Shown: positions 50,009 to 59,400 of the stretch, one piece after another
How positions within the stretch are numbered: position 1 is the first letter of the stretch
How the letters are laid out: the number at the start of each line of letters is the position of its first letter
Assembly: GCF_003253735.1 (NCBI RefSeq)
Contig: NZ_QKYW01000004.1
Location: 124,001 to 188,000 of the forward strand
DNA: 64,000 bases
DNA from: Pseudomonas sp. URMO17WK12:I2
GTDB lineage: Bacteria > Pseudomonadota > Gammaproteobacteria > Pseudomonadales > Pseudomonadaceae
Direction of reading: 5' to 3'
Position numbers and translations under genes: made by a program
Notes under the pieces: generated by a model
What the model was told of the DNA's origin: nothing
The model's database searches: none
The model's input: the letters and a program-made list of their open reading frames with translations, nothing else

Positions 50009-51070
50009 TCAGAACAAGCCCATCTGCTGCCCCGGCGGCGCAAACTGTGAACAATCCAGCACCGCCCGCTTGCTGCCGTCGTAGCCGTAGCGGCGCCGGG
50101 CCAGGCGAAAGCGCTGGGCCAGCAGCTCGGCGAAGTGGCCCTCGCCCTTCATCCGTGCGCCAAAGCGGCTGTCATAGTTCTGCCCGCCACGGGACTGGCG
50201 GATCAGGCTCATCACGTGCTCGGCGCGGTCGGGGAAATGGCTCTGCAGCCACTCCTCGAACAGATCGGCAATCTCCAGCGGCAGGCGCAGCAGCACATAG
50301 CCGGCCGAACTGGCCCCGGCTTCGCGCCCGGCTTCGAGCAGGCGCTCGAGCTCCATGTCGTTGATCATCGGGATCATCGGCGCGGCCATCAGGCCGACCG
50401 GCACGCCGTGCTCGTGCAGGGTTTTCATGGCCCGCAACCGGGCCTTGGGCGCGGCGGTGCGCGGCTCCATGATGCGTTTGAGCTGGTCATCCAGGGTGGT
50501 GACGCTGAACGCGATGCTGACCAGGTTGCGGCTGGCAAGTTCTTCGAGCAGATCCAGGTCGCGCAGGATCAGCGCGCTCTTGGTGATGATGCTCACCGGG
50601 TGGCGGTAGCGCAGCAGGATTTCCAGGGCCTGGCGGGTCAGCTGGTGCTCGCGCTCGATGGGCTGGTAGCCATCGGTATTGATGCCCAGGGCGATGGGCG
50701 CCGGCACATAGCCCGGCTTGCTCAACTGCTCCTCGAGGCGCTCGGCCAGGTTGGTCTTGGCGATCAGCTTGGTTTCGAAATCGATGCCCGGCGACAGGTC
50801 CCAGTAGGCGTGGCTGGGCCGCGCGAAACAGTAGATGCAGCCATGTTCGCAGCCTCGGTAGGGGTTCACCGAACGGTCGAAGCCGACATCCGGCGAATTG
50901 TTGCGGCTGATCACCGTCTTCGCCCGTTCGTGACGAACCTCGGTGACGAAGGTCAGCGGCGTCTGTTCCTGATACCAGCCGTCGTCCTCGGCCTCGCTGC
51001 TGGTCGGTGCGAAACGGTTGTGCGGCTTGCTGGCGGTGCCGCGCCCACGCGGCGCTGAGGTCGGTTTCAT
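50009..51070 (-). CDS. PA0069-type radical SAM protein (SplB-like)
   Basis: A 353-residue radical SAM protein. The 4Fe-4S cluster motif CEHGCIYC lies near residue 80. It is preceded by NPYRG and followed by FETKLIAKTNLAE and GINTDGYQPIEREHQLTR, features shared with spore-photoproduct-lyase-like proteins. The C-terminal half carries SRFGARMKGEGHFAELL. A perfect LexA box lies 17 bp before the ATG, suggesting SOS induction and a role in DNA damage. The molecular substrate is unproven. Confidence 0.88.
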   Translation of the reverse strand: MKPTSAPRGRGTASKPHNRFAPTSSEAEDDGWYQEQTPLTFVTEVRHERAKTVISRNNSPDVGFDRSVNPYRGCEHGCIYCFARPSHAYWDLSPGIDFETKLIAKTNLAERLEEQLSKPGYVPAPIALGINTDGYQPIEREHQLTRQALEILLRYRHPVSIITKSALILRDLDLLEELASRNLVSIAFSVTTLDDQLKRIMEPRTAAPKARLRAMKTLHEHGVPVGLMAAPMIPMINDMELERLLEAGREAGASSAGYVLLRLPLEIADLFEEWLQSHFPDRAEHVMSLIRQSRGGQNYDSRFGARMKGEGHFAELLAQRFRLARRRYGYDGSKRAVLDCSQFAPPGQQMGLF

Positions 51071-51086
51071 GATGCAGGCTCGATAA

Positions 51087-51102
51087 CTGTATATAAATAC
51101 AG
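51087..51102. promoter_or_regulatory. LexA (SOS) box of the radical SAM gene
   Basis: CTGTATATAAATACAG, the CTGT-N8-ACAG palindrome of gammaproteobacterial LexA, 17-32 bp upstream of the start at 51070. From memory PA0069 is reported in the P. aeruginosa LexA regulon. Confidence 0.85.
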
Positions 51103-51221
51103 TATTAGGATTTGCATCCTCAACACAAGCCACGCTCGTCGCGCGAGTAGCCTGAACCGTTCGTCGCCTGGTGCGGTCGCATCTGCACACACCTTTGCAT
51201 CCCTGCCGTGCCGGAGCCCGC

Positions 51222-52331
51222 ATGCCGCCCGTATCGACCTCTGCTCTGCCTCGCCTTGCCGTGGCCTTGCTGGCTTTCGCATTGCTGGCTGGCTGCGCCG
51301 ACGAGCCGCCACCCGCGCCGAAGAACCCGCGTGTGAAGGTGGCCACGGTCAGCCAGGTCGATTACGCGGCAGACGCCACCATCACCGGCGACATCCAGGC
51401 GCGGGTACAGACCGACCTGTCGTTTCGCGTCGGCGGCAAGATCACCGAACGCCTGGTGGATGTTGGCGATACGGTGAAGGCCGACCAGGTGCTGGCACGC
51501 CTCGATCCGCAGGACCAGCGCAACGCGGTGCGCTCCGCCGAAGCCGCTGCAGAAGCGGCCCAGGCCCAGGTCAAACTCAGCGCCGCCAACCTGTGGCGCC
51601 AGCAGCAGCTGCTGCCCAAGGGCTACACCAGCCGCAGCGAGTACGACAGCGCGCTGGCCAGCGACCGCAGCGCGCGCAACAGCCTGGCCGCAGCGCAAGC
51701 ACAGCTGGCCGACGCCCGTGAGCAGGCCGGTTATACGGAGCTGCGCGCCGAAAGCGACGGGGTGATCACCGCCCGCCAGGCCGAGGTCGGCCAGGTGGTA
51801 CAGGCCGCCACGCCGATCTTCGGCCTGGCCCGCGAGGGCGAGCGCGATGCGGTGTTCAACGTCTTCGAGGCGCTGCTGGTCGAACCCGGCCAGCCGCTGC
51901 GCGTCAGCCTGCTGGACAACCCCGAGGTGAGCGCCAGCGGTACGGTGCGTGAGGTCAACCCCCAGGTATCGGCACAGAGCGGTACGGTGCAGGTCAAGGT
52001 CGGCCTGCAGCAGGTGCCGGCGGCAATGACCCTGGGCTCTACCGTCAGTGCTCATGTCAGCAACCCGGCGGTGCGCAGCGTCGAGCTGCCTTGGTCAGCG
52101 CTGACCAAGGCCGAAAGCGAGCCGGCGGTGTGGCGCCTCGCCGAGGGTGACATCGTGCAGCTGCACCCTGTGCAGGTTGGCCGTTACCTGACCGACAAGG
52201 TGATCATCCGCGCCGGCCTGCAGGACGGTGACCGCGTAGTGGTGGCCGGCGGGCAGCTGCTGCATCCGGGCCAGAAGGTGGAAATTGCCGAAGCCCGCGA
52301 GCAGAAGCAGACCCAGGAGCAGCAGCCATGA
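51222..52331 (+). CDS. RND efflux periplasmic adaptor subunit (TriA-like)
   Basis: A 369-residue lipoprotein adaptor with lipobox LALLAGC. The barrel-sandwich/lipoyl half is around TGDIQARVQTDLSFRVGGKI, followed by an alpha-helical hairpin (AEAAAEAAQAQVKLSAANLW), the second lipoyl half (LRAESDGVITARQAEVGQVV) and beta-barrel and MP domains. It connects the inner-membrane RND pump to an outer-membrane channel. It is first of three overlapping genes; a pump with two different adaptors is the TriABC arrangement. Confidence 0.9.
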   Translation: MPPVSTSALPRLAVALLAFALLAGCADEPPPAPKNPRVKVATVSQVDYAADATITGDIQARVQTDLSFRVGGKITERLVDVGDTVKADQVLARLDPQDQRNAVRSAEAAAEAAQAQVKLSAANLWRQQQLLPKGYTSRSEYDSALASDRSARNSLAAAQAQLADAREQAGYTELRAESDGVITARQAEVGQVVQAATPIFGLAREGERDAVFNVFEALLVEPGQPLRVSLLDNPEVSASGTVREVNPQVSAQSGTVQVKVGLQQVPAAMTLGSTVSAHVSNPAVRSVELPWSALTKAESEPAVWRLAEGDIVQLHPVQVGRYLTDKVIIRAGLQDGDRVVVAGGQLLHPGQKVEIAEAREQKQTQEQQP

Positions 52332-53392
52332 ACCGTGCTATCCCGTTCGTGCTGATCACCGCGCTGCTCGCCGGCTGTGCCGAGGACGAAAAACCCGCGC
52401 CGATCCGCCCGGTGCTCTACACCGAGGTGCAACAGCAGAACGAGCAGATTCTCGGCCGTTTCGCCGGCAATATCGAGGCGCAGGTGCAGAGCACCCTGGG
52501 CTTTCGTGTCGGTGGCCGGGTCGCTCGCCGCCTGGTGGATGCCGGGGCCGAAGTGAAGGCCGGCACCACCCTGGCGACCCTCGACCCGACCGACCAGCAG
52601 AACGCCCTGCGCGCCAGCGAAGGCGACCAGGCACGCGTTGAAGCGCAGTGGATCAATGCCCAGGCCAATGCCCGCCGCCAGCAGGAACTGTTCGACCGTG
52701 GCGTCGGCGCCAAGGCCAACCTGGAGCAGGCGCAGACCGAACTGAGCAACGCCCGCAGCAACCTCGAGCAGGCCGAAGCGGCCACCCGCCAGGCCCGCGA
52801 CCGGCTGGACTACGGCACCCTGAAAAGCGACTTCGATGCGGTGGTCACCGCCTGGCACGTGGAGGCCGGCCAGGTGGTCGGCGCCGGCCAGGAGGTGGTC
52901 ACCCTGGCCCGCCCGGACGTGCGCGAAGCGGTGTTCGACCTGCCCGTGGAGCTGGCTGACGGTCTGGACGATCAGGTGCAGTTCAACGTCGCCTCGCAGC
53001 TCGACCCGAACATTGCCACCCGGGGCCAGTTGCGCGAACTGGCGCCGCGCGCCGACGCCGCCACCCGCACCCGCCGCGCCCGCCTGACCCTGGAAGACAC
53101 GCCACCCGGCCTGCGCCTGGGCACCGCCGTGGCCATCAGTCTGACCCGCGCCCAGCAGCCGCACAGCCTGCTGCCAGCCGCCGCCGTGCAGGAAGCCGAC
53201 GGCCAGAGCCGCGTATGGGTGATCGACAGCAAAGCCAGGACCGTTCACCCGCGCAACGTGCAGGTGGTCGGCCGCGAAGGCGAACAGATCAGCGTCGAGG
53301 GCCTTGCGGCCGGCGACAAAGTAGTCAGCGCCGGCCTGAGCGAACTCAAGGACGGCCAGCAGATCCGCATCGACGAGGGCGTCGCACCATGA
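52328..53392 (+). CDS. RND efflux periplasmic adaptor subunit (TriB-like)
   Basis: A 354-residue lipoprotein adaptor (lipobox ITALLAGC) with the same domain order as its upstream neighbour: AQVQSTLGFRVGGRVARRLV, a hairpin rich in Ala/Gln/Glu, and TLKSDFDAVVTAWHVEAGQV. It overlaps the first adaptor and the pump gene by ATGA on each side, so all three are translationally coupled. The two adaptors are diverged paralogues, not a recent copy. Confidence 0.9.
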   Translation: MNRAIPFVLITALLAGCAEDEKPAPIRPVLYTEVQQQNEQILGRFAGNIEAQVQSTLGFRVGGRVARRLVDAGAEVKAGTTLATLDPTDQQNALRASEGDQARVEAQWINAQANARRQQELFDRGVGAKANLEQAQTELSNARSNLEQAEAATRQARDRLDYGTLKSDFDAVVTAWHVEAGQVVGAGQEVVTLARPDVREAVFDLPVELADGLDDQVQFNVASQLDPNIATRGQLRELAPRADAATRTRRARLTLEDTPPGLRLGTAVAISLTRAQQPHSLLPAAAVQEADGQSRVWVIDSKARTVHPRNVQVVGREGEQISVEGLAAGDKVVSAGLSELKDGQQIRIDEGVAP

Positions 53393-56300
53393 CCCAGCAG
53401 ACGCCGCGCAAGAACGGCTTCAACCTCTCGGACTGGGCGCTGCGCCACCAGTCGTTCGTCTGGTACCTGATGTTCGTGTCGCTGCTGATGGGCGTGATTT
53501 CCTACATGAACCTGGGCCGTGAGGAAGACCCGGCGTTCACCATCAAGACCATGGTCATCCAGACCCGCTGGCCTGGCGCCACGGTCGACGAAACCCTCAG
53601 CCAGGTCACCGACCGCATCGAGAAGAAGCTCGAGGAGCTGGACTCGCTGGACTACGTGAAGAGCTACACGCGCCCCGGCGAATCAACGGTGATGGTGTTC
53701 CTGCGCGACACCACCAAGGCCGATGAAATCGACGGCATCTGGTACCAGGTGCGCAAGAAGATCGACGACATTCGCGGCGAGTTTCCCCAGGGCTTGCAGG
53801 GCCCGTCGTTCAACGACGAGTTCGGTGACGTGTTCGGCTCCATCTACGCCTTCACCGGCGACGGCCTGAGCATGCGCCAGCTGCGCGACTACGTGGAGCA
53901 GGTGCGCGCCGAGATCCGCAGCGTGCCGGATCTGGGCAAGGTGCAGATGGTCGGCCAGCAGAACGAGGTGTTCTACCTCAACTTCTCGACCCGCAAGCTG
54001 GCCGCCCTGGGCATTGACCAGAGCCAGGTGATCCAGAGCCTGCAGGCGCAGAACGCGGTGACGCCCTCAGGGGTGATCGAAGCCGGGCCGGAGCGGATTT
54101 CCGTGCGCACCAGCGGCCAGTTCGCCTCGGAAGCCGATCTGCGCAACGTCAACCTGCGCCTCGACGACCGCTTCTACCGGCTGACCGATATCGCCGAAAT
54201 CACCCGCGGCTACGTCGACCCGCCGCAGGCACTGTTCCGCTACAACGGCAAGCCGGCCATCGGCCTGGCCATCGCCATGCGCGACGGCGGCAATATCCAG
54301 ACCTTCGGCAAGGCGCTGCATGCGCGCATGGACGAGATGACCGCCGAGCTGCCGGTGGGCGTTGGCGTGCACGTGGTGTCCGACCAGGCCGAAGTGGTGG
54401 AAGAAGCCGTCAGCGGCTTTACCCGCGCGCTGTTCGAGGCAGTGCTGATCGTCATGCTGGTGAGCTTCGTCAGCCTCGGCATTCGCGCCGGCCTGGTGGT
54501 CGCCTGCTCGATCCCGCTGGTGCTGGCCATGGTGTTCATGTTCATGGAGTACAGCGGCATCACCATGCAGCGCATTTCCCTCGGCGCCCTGATCATCGCC
54601 CTGGGGCTGATGGTCGACGATGCGATGATCACCGTCGAGGTGATGGTCACCCGGCTGGAAAAAGGTGACTCGCTGCACGACGCCGGCACCTTCGCCTACA
54701 CCTCCACGGCCTTCCCGATGCTGACCGGTACCCTGGTGACAGTGGCCGGCTTCGTGCCCATCGGCCTCAATTCCAGCTCGGCGGGCGAGTACACCTTCAC
54801 CCTGTTCGCGGTGATCGCCGTGGCGCTGCTGCTGTCCTGGCTGGTGGCCGTGGTGTTCGCCCCGGTGATCGCCGTGCACATCCTGCCCAAGCGCCTGCAG
54901 GCCAAGGAAAAAGGTCCGGGCCGCATCGCCCGCGCCTTCGACAGCGGCCTGCTGCTGGCCATGCGGCACCGCTGGTGGACCATCGGCCTGACCATCGCCC
55001 TGTTCGCCGCCTCCCTGGCCGGCATGACCCTGGTGCAGAGCCAGTTCTTCCCGGCCTCGGATCGCCCGGAGATTCTCGTCGACCTCAACCTGCCGCAGAA
55101 CGCCTCGATCAACGAGACCCGCGCCCAGGTCGACCGCCTCGAGGCCAGCTTGCAGGGCGACGAAGACATCGCCCGCTGGAGCACCTACATCGGCCAGGGC
55201 GCGCTGCGCTTCTACCTGCCCCTGGACCAGCAGCTGCAGAACCCCTTCTATGCCCAGCTGGTGATCGTCGCCAAGGATATCGACGCCCGTGATCGCTTGG
55301 TGGCCAAGCTCAACAAGCGCCTGCGTGAAGACTTCGTCGGCATCGGCAGCTTCGTGCAACCGCTGGAAATGGGCCCGCCGGTAGGCCGGCCAATCCAGTA
55401 CCGGATCAGCGGTCCGAACGTCGACCAGGTGCGCAAGCACGCCCTGGAACTGGCCACCCTGCTGGACAAGAACCCGGACATCGGCGAGATGGTTTACGAC
55501 TGGAACGAGCCCGGCAAGGTGCTGCGCATCGATGTCGCCCAGGACAAGGCGCGGCAGTTCGGGCTGTCTTCCGAGGACGTCGCCAACCTGCTCAACAGCG
55601 TGGTCAGCGGCACCACGGTCACCCAGGTGAAAGACGACATCTACCTGATCGACGTGATCGGCCGCGCCGAAGACAGTGAGCGCAGCTCGCCGCAAACCCT
55701 GGAGAACCTGCAGATCGTCACCCCGCGTGGCGTCGCCGTGCCGCTGCGTGCCTTCGCCACCGTCGGTTACGAGCTGGAGCAGCCGCTGGTATGGCGCCGC
55801 GACCGCAAGCCGACCATCACCCTCAAGGCCGCAGTGGTCAGCGATATCCAGCCCACCGACCTGGTCGCCAACCTGGCGCCGGACATCCAGAAATTCTCGG
55901 ATGGGCTGCCGGGCGGCTACAGTGTCGCCACCGGCGGCACGGTGGAGGAAAGTGGCAAGGCCCAGGGGCCGATTGCCAGCGTGCTGCCGCTGATGTTGTT
56001 CCTGATGGCCACCTTCCTGATGATCCAGCTGCACAGCGTGGCGAAGACCTTCCTGGTGTTCAGCGTGGCGCCGCTCGGCCTGATCGGCGTGGTGCTGGCC
56101 CTGGTACCGACCGGCACGCCGCTGGGTTTCGTGGCGATTCTCGGCGTGCTGGCGCTGATCGGCATCATCATCCGCAACTCGGTGATTCTGGTGACCCAGA
56201 TCGACGAGTTCGAGCGCGCCGGCGACTCACCCTGGCAAGCGGTGATCGACGCCACCCACCACCGTCGCCGGCCGATCCTGCTGACCGCCGCCGCCGCCAG

Positions 56301-56484
56301 CCTGGGCATGATCCCCATCGCCCGCGAAGTGTTCTGGGGGCCGATGGCCTACGCCATGATCGGCGGCATCTTCAGCGCCACCCTGCTGACCCTGCTGTTC
56401 CTGCCGGCGCTGTATGTGGCCTGGTATCGGATCGAGGAGCCGTCTGAAGAGGAGCGGGAGGATGCACCGGTTCGAGTCGAATGA
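53389..56484 (+). CDS. RND efflux pump permease (TriC-like)
   Basis: A 1031-residue HAE1-type RND transporter with 12 membrane helices and two large periplasmic loops. The proton-relay Asp pair is in LGLMVDDAMITVEVMVTRL. Later landmarks are VPLRAFATVGYELEQPLVW and the last helices (GVLALIGIIIRNSVILVTQI). With two adaptors it resembles P. aeruginosa TriABC, which needs both adaptors and the separate OpmH channel for triclosan efflux. No outer-membrane factor gene is in this window. Drug range cannot be inferred from sequence. Confidence 0.92.
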   Translation: MTQQTPRKNGFNLSDWALRHQSFVWYLMFVSLLMGVISYMNLGREEDPAFTIKTMVIQTRWPGATVDETLSQVTDRIEKKLEELDSLDYVKSYTRPGESTVMVFLRDTTKADEIDGIWYQVRKKIDDIRGEFPQGLQGPSFNDEFGDVFGSIYAFTGDGLSMRQLRDYVEQVRAEIRSVPDLGKVQMVGQQNEVFYLNFSTRKLAALGIDQSQVIQSLQAQNAVTPSGVIEAGPERISVRTSGQFASEADLRNVNLRLDDRFYRLTDIAEITRGYVDPPQALFRYNGKPAIGLAIAMRDGGNIQTFGKALHARMDEMTAELPVGVGVHVVSDQAEVVEEAVSGFTRALFEAVLIVMLVSFVSLGIRAGLVVACSIPLVLAMVFMFMEYSGITMQRISLGALIIALGLMVDDAMITVEVMVTRLEKGDSLHDAGTFAYTSTAFPMLTGTLVTVAGFVPIGLNSSSAGEYTFTLFAVIAVALLLSWLVAVVFAPVIAVHILPKRLQAKEKGPGRIARAFDSGLLLAMRHRWWTIGLTIALFAASLAGMTLVQSQFFPASDRPEILVDLNLPQNASINETRAQVDRLEASLQGDEDIARWSTYIGQGALRFYLPLDQQLQNPFYAQLVIVAKDIDARDRLVAKLNKRLREDFVGIGSFVQPLEMGPPVGRPIQYRISGPNVDQVRKHALELATLLDKNPDIGEMVYDWNEPGKVLRIDVAQDKARQFGLSSEDVANLLNSVVSGTTVTQVKDDIYLIDVIGRAEDSERSSPQTLENLQIVTPRGVAVPLRAFATVGYELEQPLVWRRDRKPTITLKAAVVSDIQPTDLVANLAPDIQKFSDGLPGGYSVATGGTVEESGKAQGPIASVLPLMLFLMATFLMIQLHSVAKTFLVFSVAPLGLIGVVLALVPTGTPLGFVAILGVLALIGIIIRNSVILVTQIDEFERAGDSPWQAVIDATHHRRRPILLTAAAASLGMIPIAREVFWGPMAYAMIGGIFSATLLTLLFLPALYVAWYRIEEPSEEEREDAPVRVE

Positions 56485-56526
56485 CCTATCGGGTACTGTC
56501 AGTAAGATCGGCGGTGCTCGATAGGC

Positions 56527-56597
56527 TTTTCGCGGGCATGGCCCGCTCCCACGGAGTGCACCTGCGTACCTGTGGGAGCGGGCCATGCCCGCGAAAA
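56527..56597. repeat. REP inverted pair downstream of the RAYT gene
   Basis: TTTTCGCGGGCATGGCCCGC then TCCCAC (56527-56552), and TGTGGGAGCGGGCCATGCCC then GCGAAAAA (56571-56598), opposite orientations with an 18-base spacer. This is the REPIN layout. Confidence 0.85.
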
Positions 56598-56617
56598 ATC
56601 CAGCAGACGACTCAACC

Positions 56618-57085
56618 CTAGAGCCAGACCGCATTCCAGAACGGATAGTCGCCCACCCGCCTGACCAACCCAGCCCTCAGCGGATTGGCCACGATATAAC
56701 GCGCCACACCCTGCAAATCCTCCTCGCCTCGCAGGCCATGGTCGTGAAAGCCTGCCACCCAGATGCCTCGCTCGGTGCGCATACATTTTCCCGCCAACCG
56801 ACTGCTCGACGACTTCAGCCGATTGACCAGCGCAGCCAGGCTGTCCGCCTCGCCCAATTGAATCAGCCAGTGCACATGATCCGGCATCAGCACCCAGGCC
56901 AACATGCTGCTATCGCGCAGGAGCATTGGGTTTTCGAAACAGCGGGCCGCGGCGCAGCCCCCATGGAAATGGCTGAACACCGGCGCGCGCTCACGGGTGA
57001 TGGAGGTGATCAGATAGGCCGCCCCGGGGTACGAGGCGCGGCCTCTGCGCAGGGCGCGATAGCCTGGTTTGACTGGCACCGGCAT
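56618..57085 (-). CDS. REP-associated tyrosine transposase (RAYT)
   Basis: A 155-residue Y1-type transposase. N-terminal GAAYLITSITRERAPVF is followed by the HUH motif HVH in WVLMPDHVHWLIQLGEA, KSSSSRLAGKCMR, and VARYIVANPLRAGLV containing the likely catalytic Tyr. Start MPVPVKPGYR has GGAGG 6-8 bases upstream. REPs of the TGTGGGAGCGGGC family lie on both sides. It differs strongly from the RAYT at 33096, which is linked to another repeat family. Confidence 0.88.
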   Translation of the reverse strand: MPVPVKPGYRALRRGRASYPGAAYLITSITRERAPVFSHFHGGCAAARCFENPMLLRDSSMLAWVLMPDHVHWLIQLGEADSLAALVNRLKSSSSRLAGKCMRTERGIWVAGFHDHGLRGEEDLQGVARYIVANPLRAGLVRRVGDYPFWNAVWL

Positions 57086-57099
57086 GAATCGACCTCCAT

Positions 57100-57371
57100 G
57101 TTGATTCAGGGATGCCAGTGTAGTGCTCGCTATCCATTCGCGCGCATGGCGCACTCCCACAAAATGTGTGGGAGCCATCCGACTCGTGGGAGTGGGCGGG
57201 GACGCCTAGTTGGGGACGCCTAGTCCGTGCCCGCGATTGCATACCCAGTGTTGATTCAATGGCGCCAGCGTAGTGCTCGCTAGCCATTCGCGCGCATGGC
57301 GCACTCCCACAAAATGTGTGGGAGCCATCCGACTCGTGGGAGCGGGCGGGGCGCCTAGTCCATGCCCGCGA
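57100..57371. repeat. Tandem 150-bp duplication containing REP elements, upstream of the RAYT gene
   Basis: Copy 1 starts at 57100 (GTTGATTCAGGGATGCCAGT) and copy 2 at 57250 (GTTGATTCAATGGCGCCAGC), offset exactly 150 bp through the first ~100 bases. Both contain TTCGCGCGCATGGCGCACTC and TGTGGGAGCCATCCGACTCG. Copy 2 lacks about 14 bases near its end. This fills the 292-bp gap between the RAYT gene and the sigma54 regulator. Confidence 0.85.
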
Positions 57372-57377
57372 AAAACC

Positions 57378-59144
57378 TCAGCTGCCCCGCGCCCGCTTGA
57401 GTCGATAGGCGAACTGCGCCCGACTCAGCCCCAGCATGCGGGCCGCGGCGGCGAGGTTGCCGGCGCTGCGCTGCAACGCCTGTTCCAGCAACTGGTTTTC
57501 CACGGCCTCCAGCGACAGGCTGGCGTCGGGCAGGTCGGGGCAGCCGAGCCGCGTCAGCAGGTCCACCTCGCCAGGGTGCTCCTGGTGCTGCACCAGGCGC
57601 CCCTGCTGCAGCAGCGAATAGAACTCGGCCGGCAGCTCTTCGTCGCGAAACAGATGATAGAGGTCGATGGGCGCGCCTTCGTTGCTGGCGATCACGCCGC
57701 GCTCGATCAGGTTCTGCAGCTCGCGGATATTGCCGGGAAAGCTGTAGTTGAGCAGCGCCTTCAGGCCGCGCATGGTCAACCCGACCGGCGTGCGCCCATA
57801 GCGCTCGCAATAACGGCGCATGAAGAAATCCACCAGCAGCGGGATGTCGTCGCGCCGCTCGCGCAGCGGCGGGATAAGGATCGGGTAGACGTTGAGGCGG
57901 TAGTACAGGTCCTCACGGAATTCGCCGCGGCGCACCGCGGCGCGCAGGTCGACGTTGGTGGCGGCGATCACCCGTACGTCGACGTTGATCACCGAGGTAC
58001 CCCCGACCCGCTCGATCTCGCGCTCCTGCAGGGCGCGCAGCAGCTTGCCCTGGCCCGGCAGGCTCAGGCAGGCCACCTCGTCGAGAAACAGCGTGCCGCC
58101 CTGGGCGCGTTCGAAGCGCCCGGGCCGTGAGTGGCTGGCACCGGTGTAGGCGCCGCGTTCGACGCCGAACAGCTCGGCCTCGATCAGGCTTTCGGCAATG
58201 GCCGCGCAGTTGAGGGCCACGAACGGCCCGTCGCGGCGCTCGCTCATGCGGTGCAGGTTGCTGGCGAACAGTTCCTTGCCGACCCCGGACTCACCGCCGA
58301 ACAACACCGTGGCCGGCGTGCGCGCCACCCGTTGCAGTGACTGGAAGGCGGCGTTGAAGGCAGCCGAAGCGCCGATCATGCGGCCCTCGTCGGCCTCCCC
58401 TGCGCTGGGCGGCTGCGGCCGATAGGGCGCGCGCTCCACGCCGTTGTGCTCGCCCTCTTCGGTCGAGGCATTGAGGTAGCGCAGGTCCTCTTCGACATCG
58501 CCCCACAGCTCGGCGGTCTTGCCCAGCACGCGGCACACCTGGTGGCCCATGGCCCGGCACTCCACCTCGCGAAACACCACCAGGCGACCGAACAGGCCGC
58601 TGACGTAGCCGGTGGCGTAACCCAGCTCCATCCAGCAGGCCGGGTCGTTGCCGATGCCATAGGCGGCGATGTGCTCGTCGTCCTCGTGGGCGTGGTGCCA
58701 GAGGAACTCGCCGTCGTAATGGCCGCGGTCGACATCGAATTCGAAGTGCAGCGGCTCGACCTTGACCATGCCTTCGAGCCCATGCAGGCGGATGCCGGCG
58801 GCGAAGATCGAGGCCGGCTCGGCGTCCGCCCAGCGCTGCTGCACCAGACGCGCATCGCGGGCACCAGACAGGTAACCCGCGCGGGTCAGCAGGCCGCGAG
58901 CGCGCTGCAGACCGAGGCTGTCGATCAGCTCGCGGCGCAATGCACCCAGCGCCTCGCAATGCAACAACACCATGCGCTGATCGTTGAGCCAGATGCGCCC
59001 GTCGCCCGGCGAGAAGAACAAGCATTCGGTGAGATCGCGCAGCGTCGGGGAATTTTCCCAGTCCAGCGCATCGCTGGCGCCGCGGTAATGGGGCGTCTCG
59101 ATGGCCTGCAGGGCATCCAGGGAAATGCGACGCGGGTCGACCAT
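57378..59144 (-). CDS. Sigma54-dependent regulator, XylR/DmpR-type with V4R domain
   Basis: 588 residues in four parts. A XylR-N sensor domain spans about 10-115. A V4R domain spans about 135-200 ([20 protein letters not shown] ending at the [11 protein letters not shown] cysteines). An AAA+ domain (about 255-490) has Walker [13 protein letters not shown], the sigma54 loop as GAYTGA and Walker B GTLFLDE. A Fis-type HTH (about 545-586) reads [19 protein letters not shown]. Start MVDPRR has GAGGAG 6 bases upstream, better than the in-frame site at 59174. Such regulators bind aromatic effectors directly. It is divergent from the aryl aldehyde/alcohol genes. Confidence 0.9.
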   Translation of the reverse strand: MVDPRRISLDALQAIETPHYRGASDALDWENSPTLRDLTECLFFSPGDGRIWLNDQRMVLLHCEALGALRRELIDSLGLQRARGLLTRAGYLSGARDARLVQQRWADAEPASIFAAGIRLHGLEGMVKVEPLHFEFDVDRGHYDGEFLWHHAHEDDEHIAAYGIGNDPACWMELGYATGYVSGLFGRLVVFREVECRAMGHQVCRVLGKTAELWGDVEEDLRYLNASTEEGEHNGVERAPYRPQPPSAGEADEGRMIGASAAFNAAFQSLQRVARTPATVLFGGESGVGKELFASNLHRMSERRDGPFVALNCAAIAESLIEAELFGVERGAYTGASHSRPGRFERAQGGTLFLDEVACLSLPGQGKLLRALQEREIERVGGTSVINVDVRVIAATNVDLRAAVRRGEFREDLYYRLNVYPILIPPLRERRDDIPLLVDFFMRRYCERYGRTPVGLTMRGLKALLNYSFPGNIRELQNLIERGVIASNEGAPIDLYHLFRDEELPAEFYSLLQQGRLVQHQEHPGEVDLLTRLGCPDLPDASLSLEAVENQLLEQALQRSAGNLAAAARMLGLSRAQFAYRLKRARGS

Positions 59145-59204
59145 GGGCGGCTCCTCACTTACGCAATTCATCACACGGACAAGGCAAAAACTCCTGGCGA
59201 TTTG

Positions 59205-59232
59205 TTCATTTGCTCACTCCAGAGCGCATGAA
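59205..59232. promoter_or_regulatory. Inverted repeat, candidate upstream activator site
   Basis: TTCATTTGCTC (59205-59215) and GAGCGCATGAA (59222-59232), 9 of 11 positions complementary, 6-base spacer. It is centred about 136 bp before the predicted sigma54 start, the usual distance for an enhancer-type site. Confidence 0.5.
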
Positions 59233-59326
59233 ATGAATGCCTGGCCAGCCACCCAAACCTGATGAATGCATGCAGATTATTGAAATTGTTGTGGATTCTC
59301 GGCGTAGCCCAAAGCAGCCACATGGC

Positions 59327-59343
59327 CGGGCACGCTCCTTGCG
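59327..59343 (+). promoter_or_regulatory. Sigma54 -24/-12 promoter of the aryl-aldehyde operon
   Basis: CGGGCACGCTCCTTGCG matches TGGCACG-N4-TTGC with GG and GC separated by 10 bases. Transcription should start near 59354, about 47 bases before the ATG, which has AAGGAG at 59390-59395. Confidence 0.8.
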
Positions 59344-59400
59344 ATAGCTGCCAATGCCATCGGCACATCACTGAAAACAACAATACTCCAAGGAGACACC

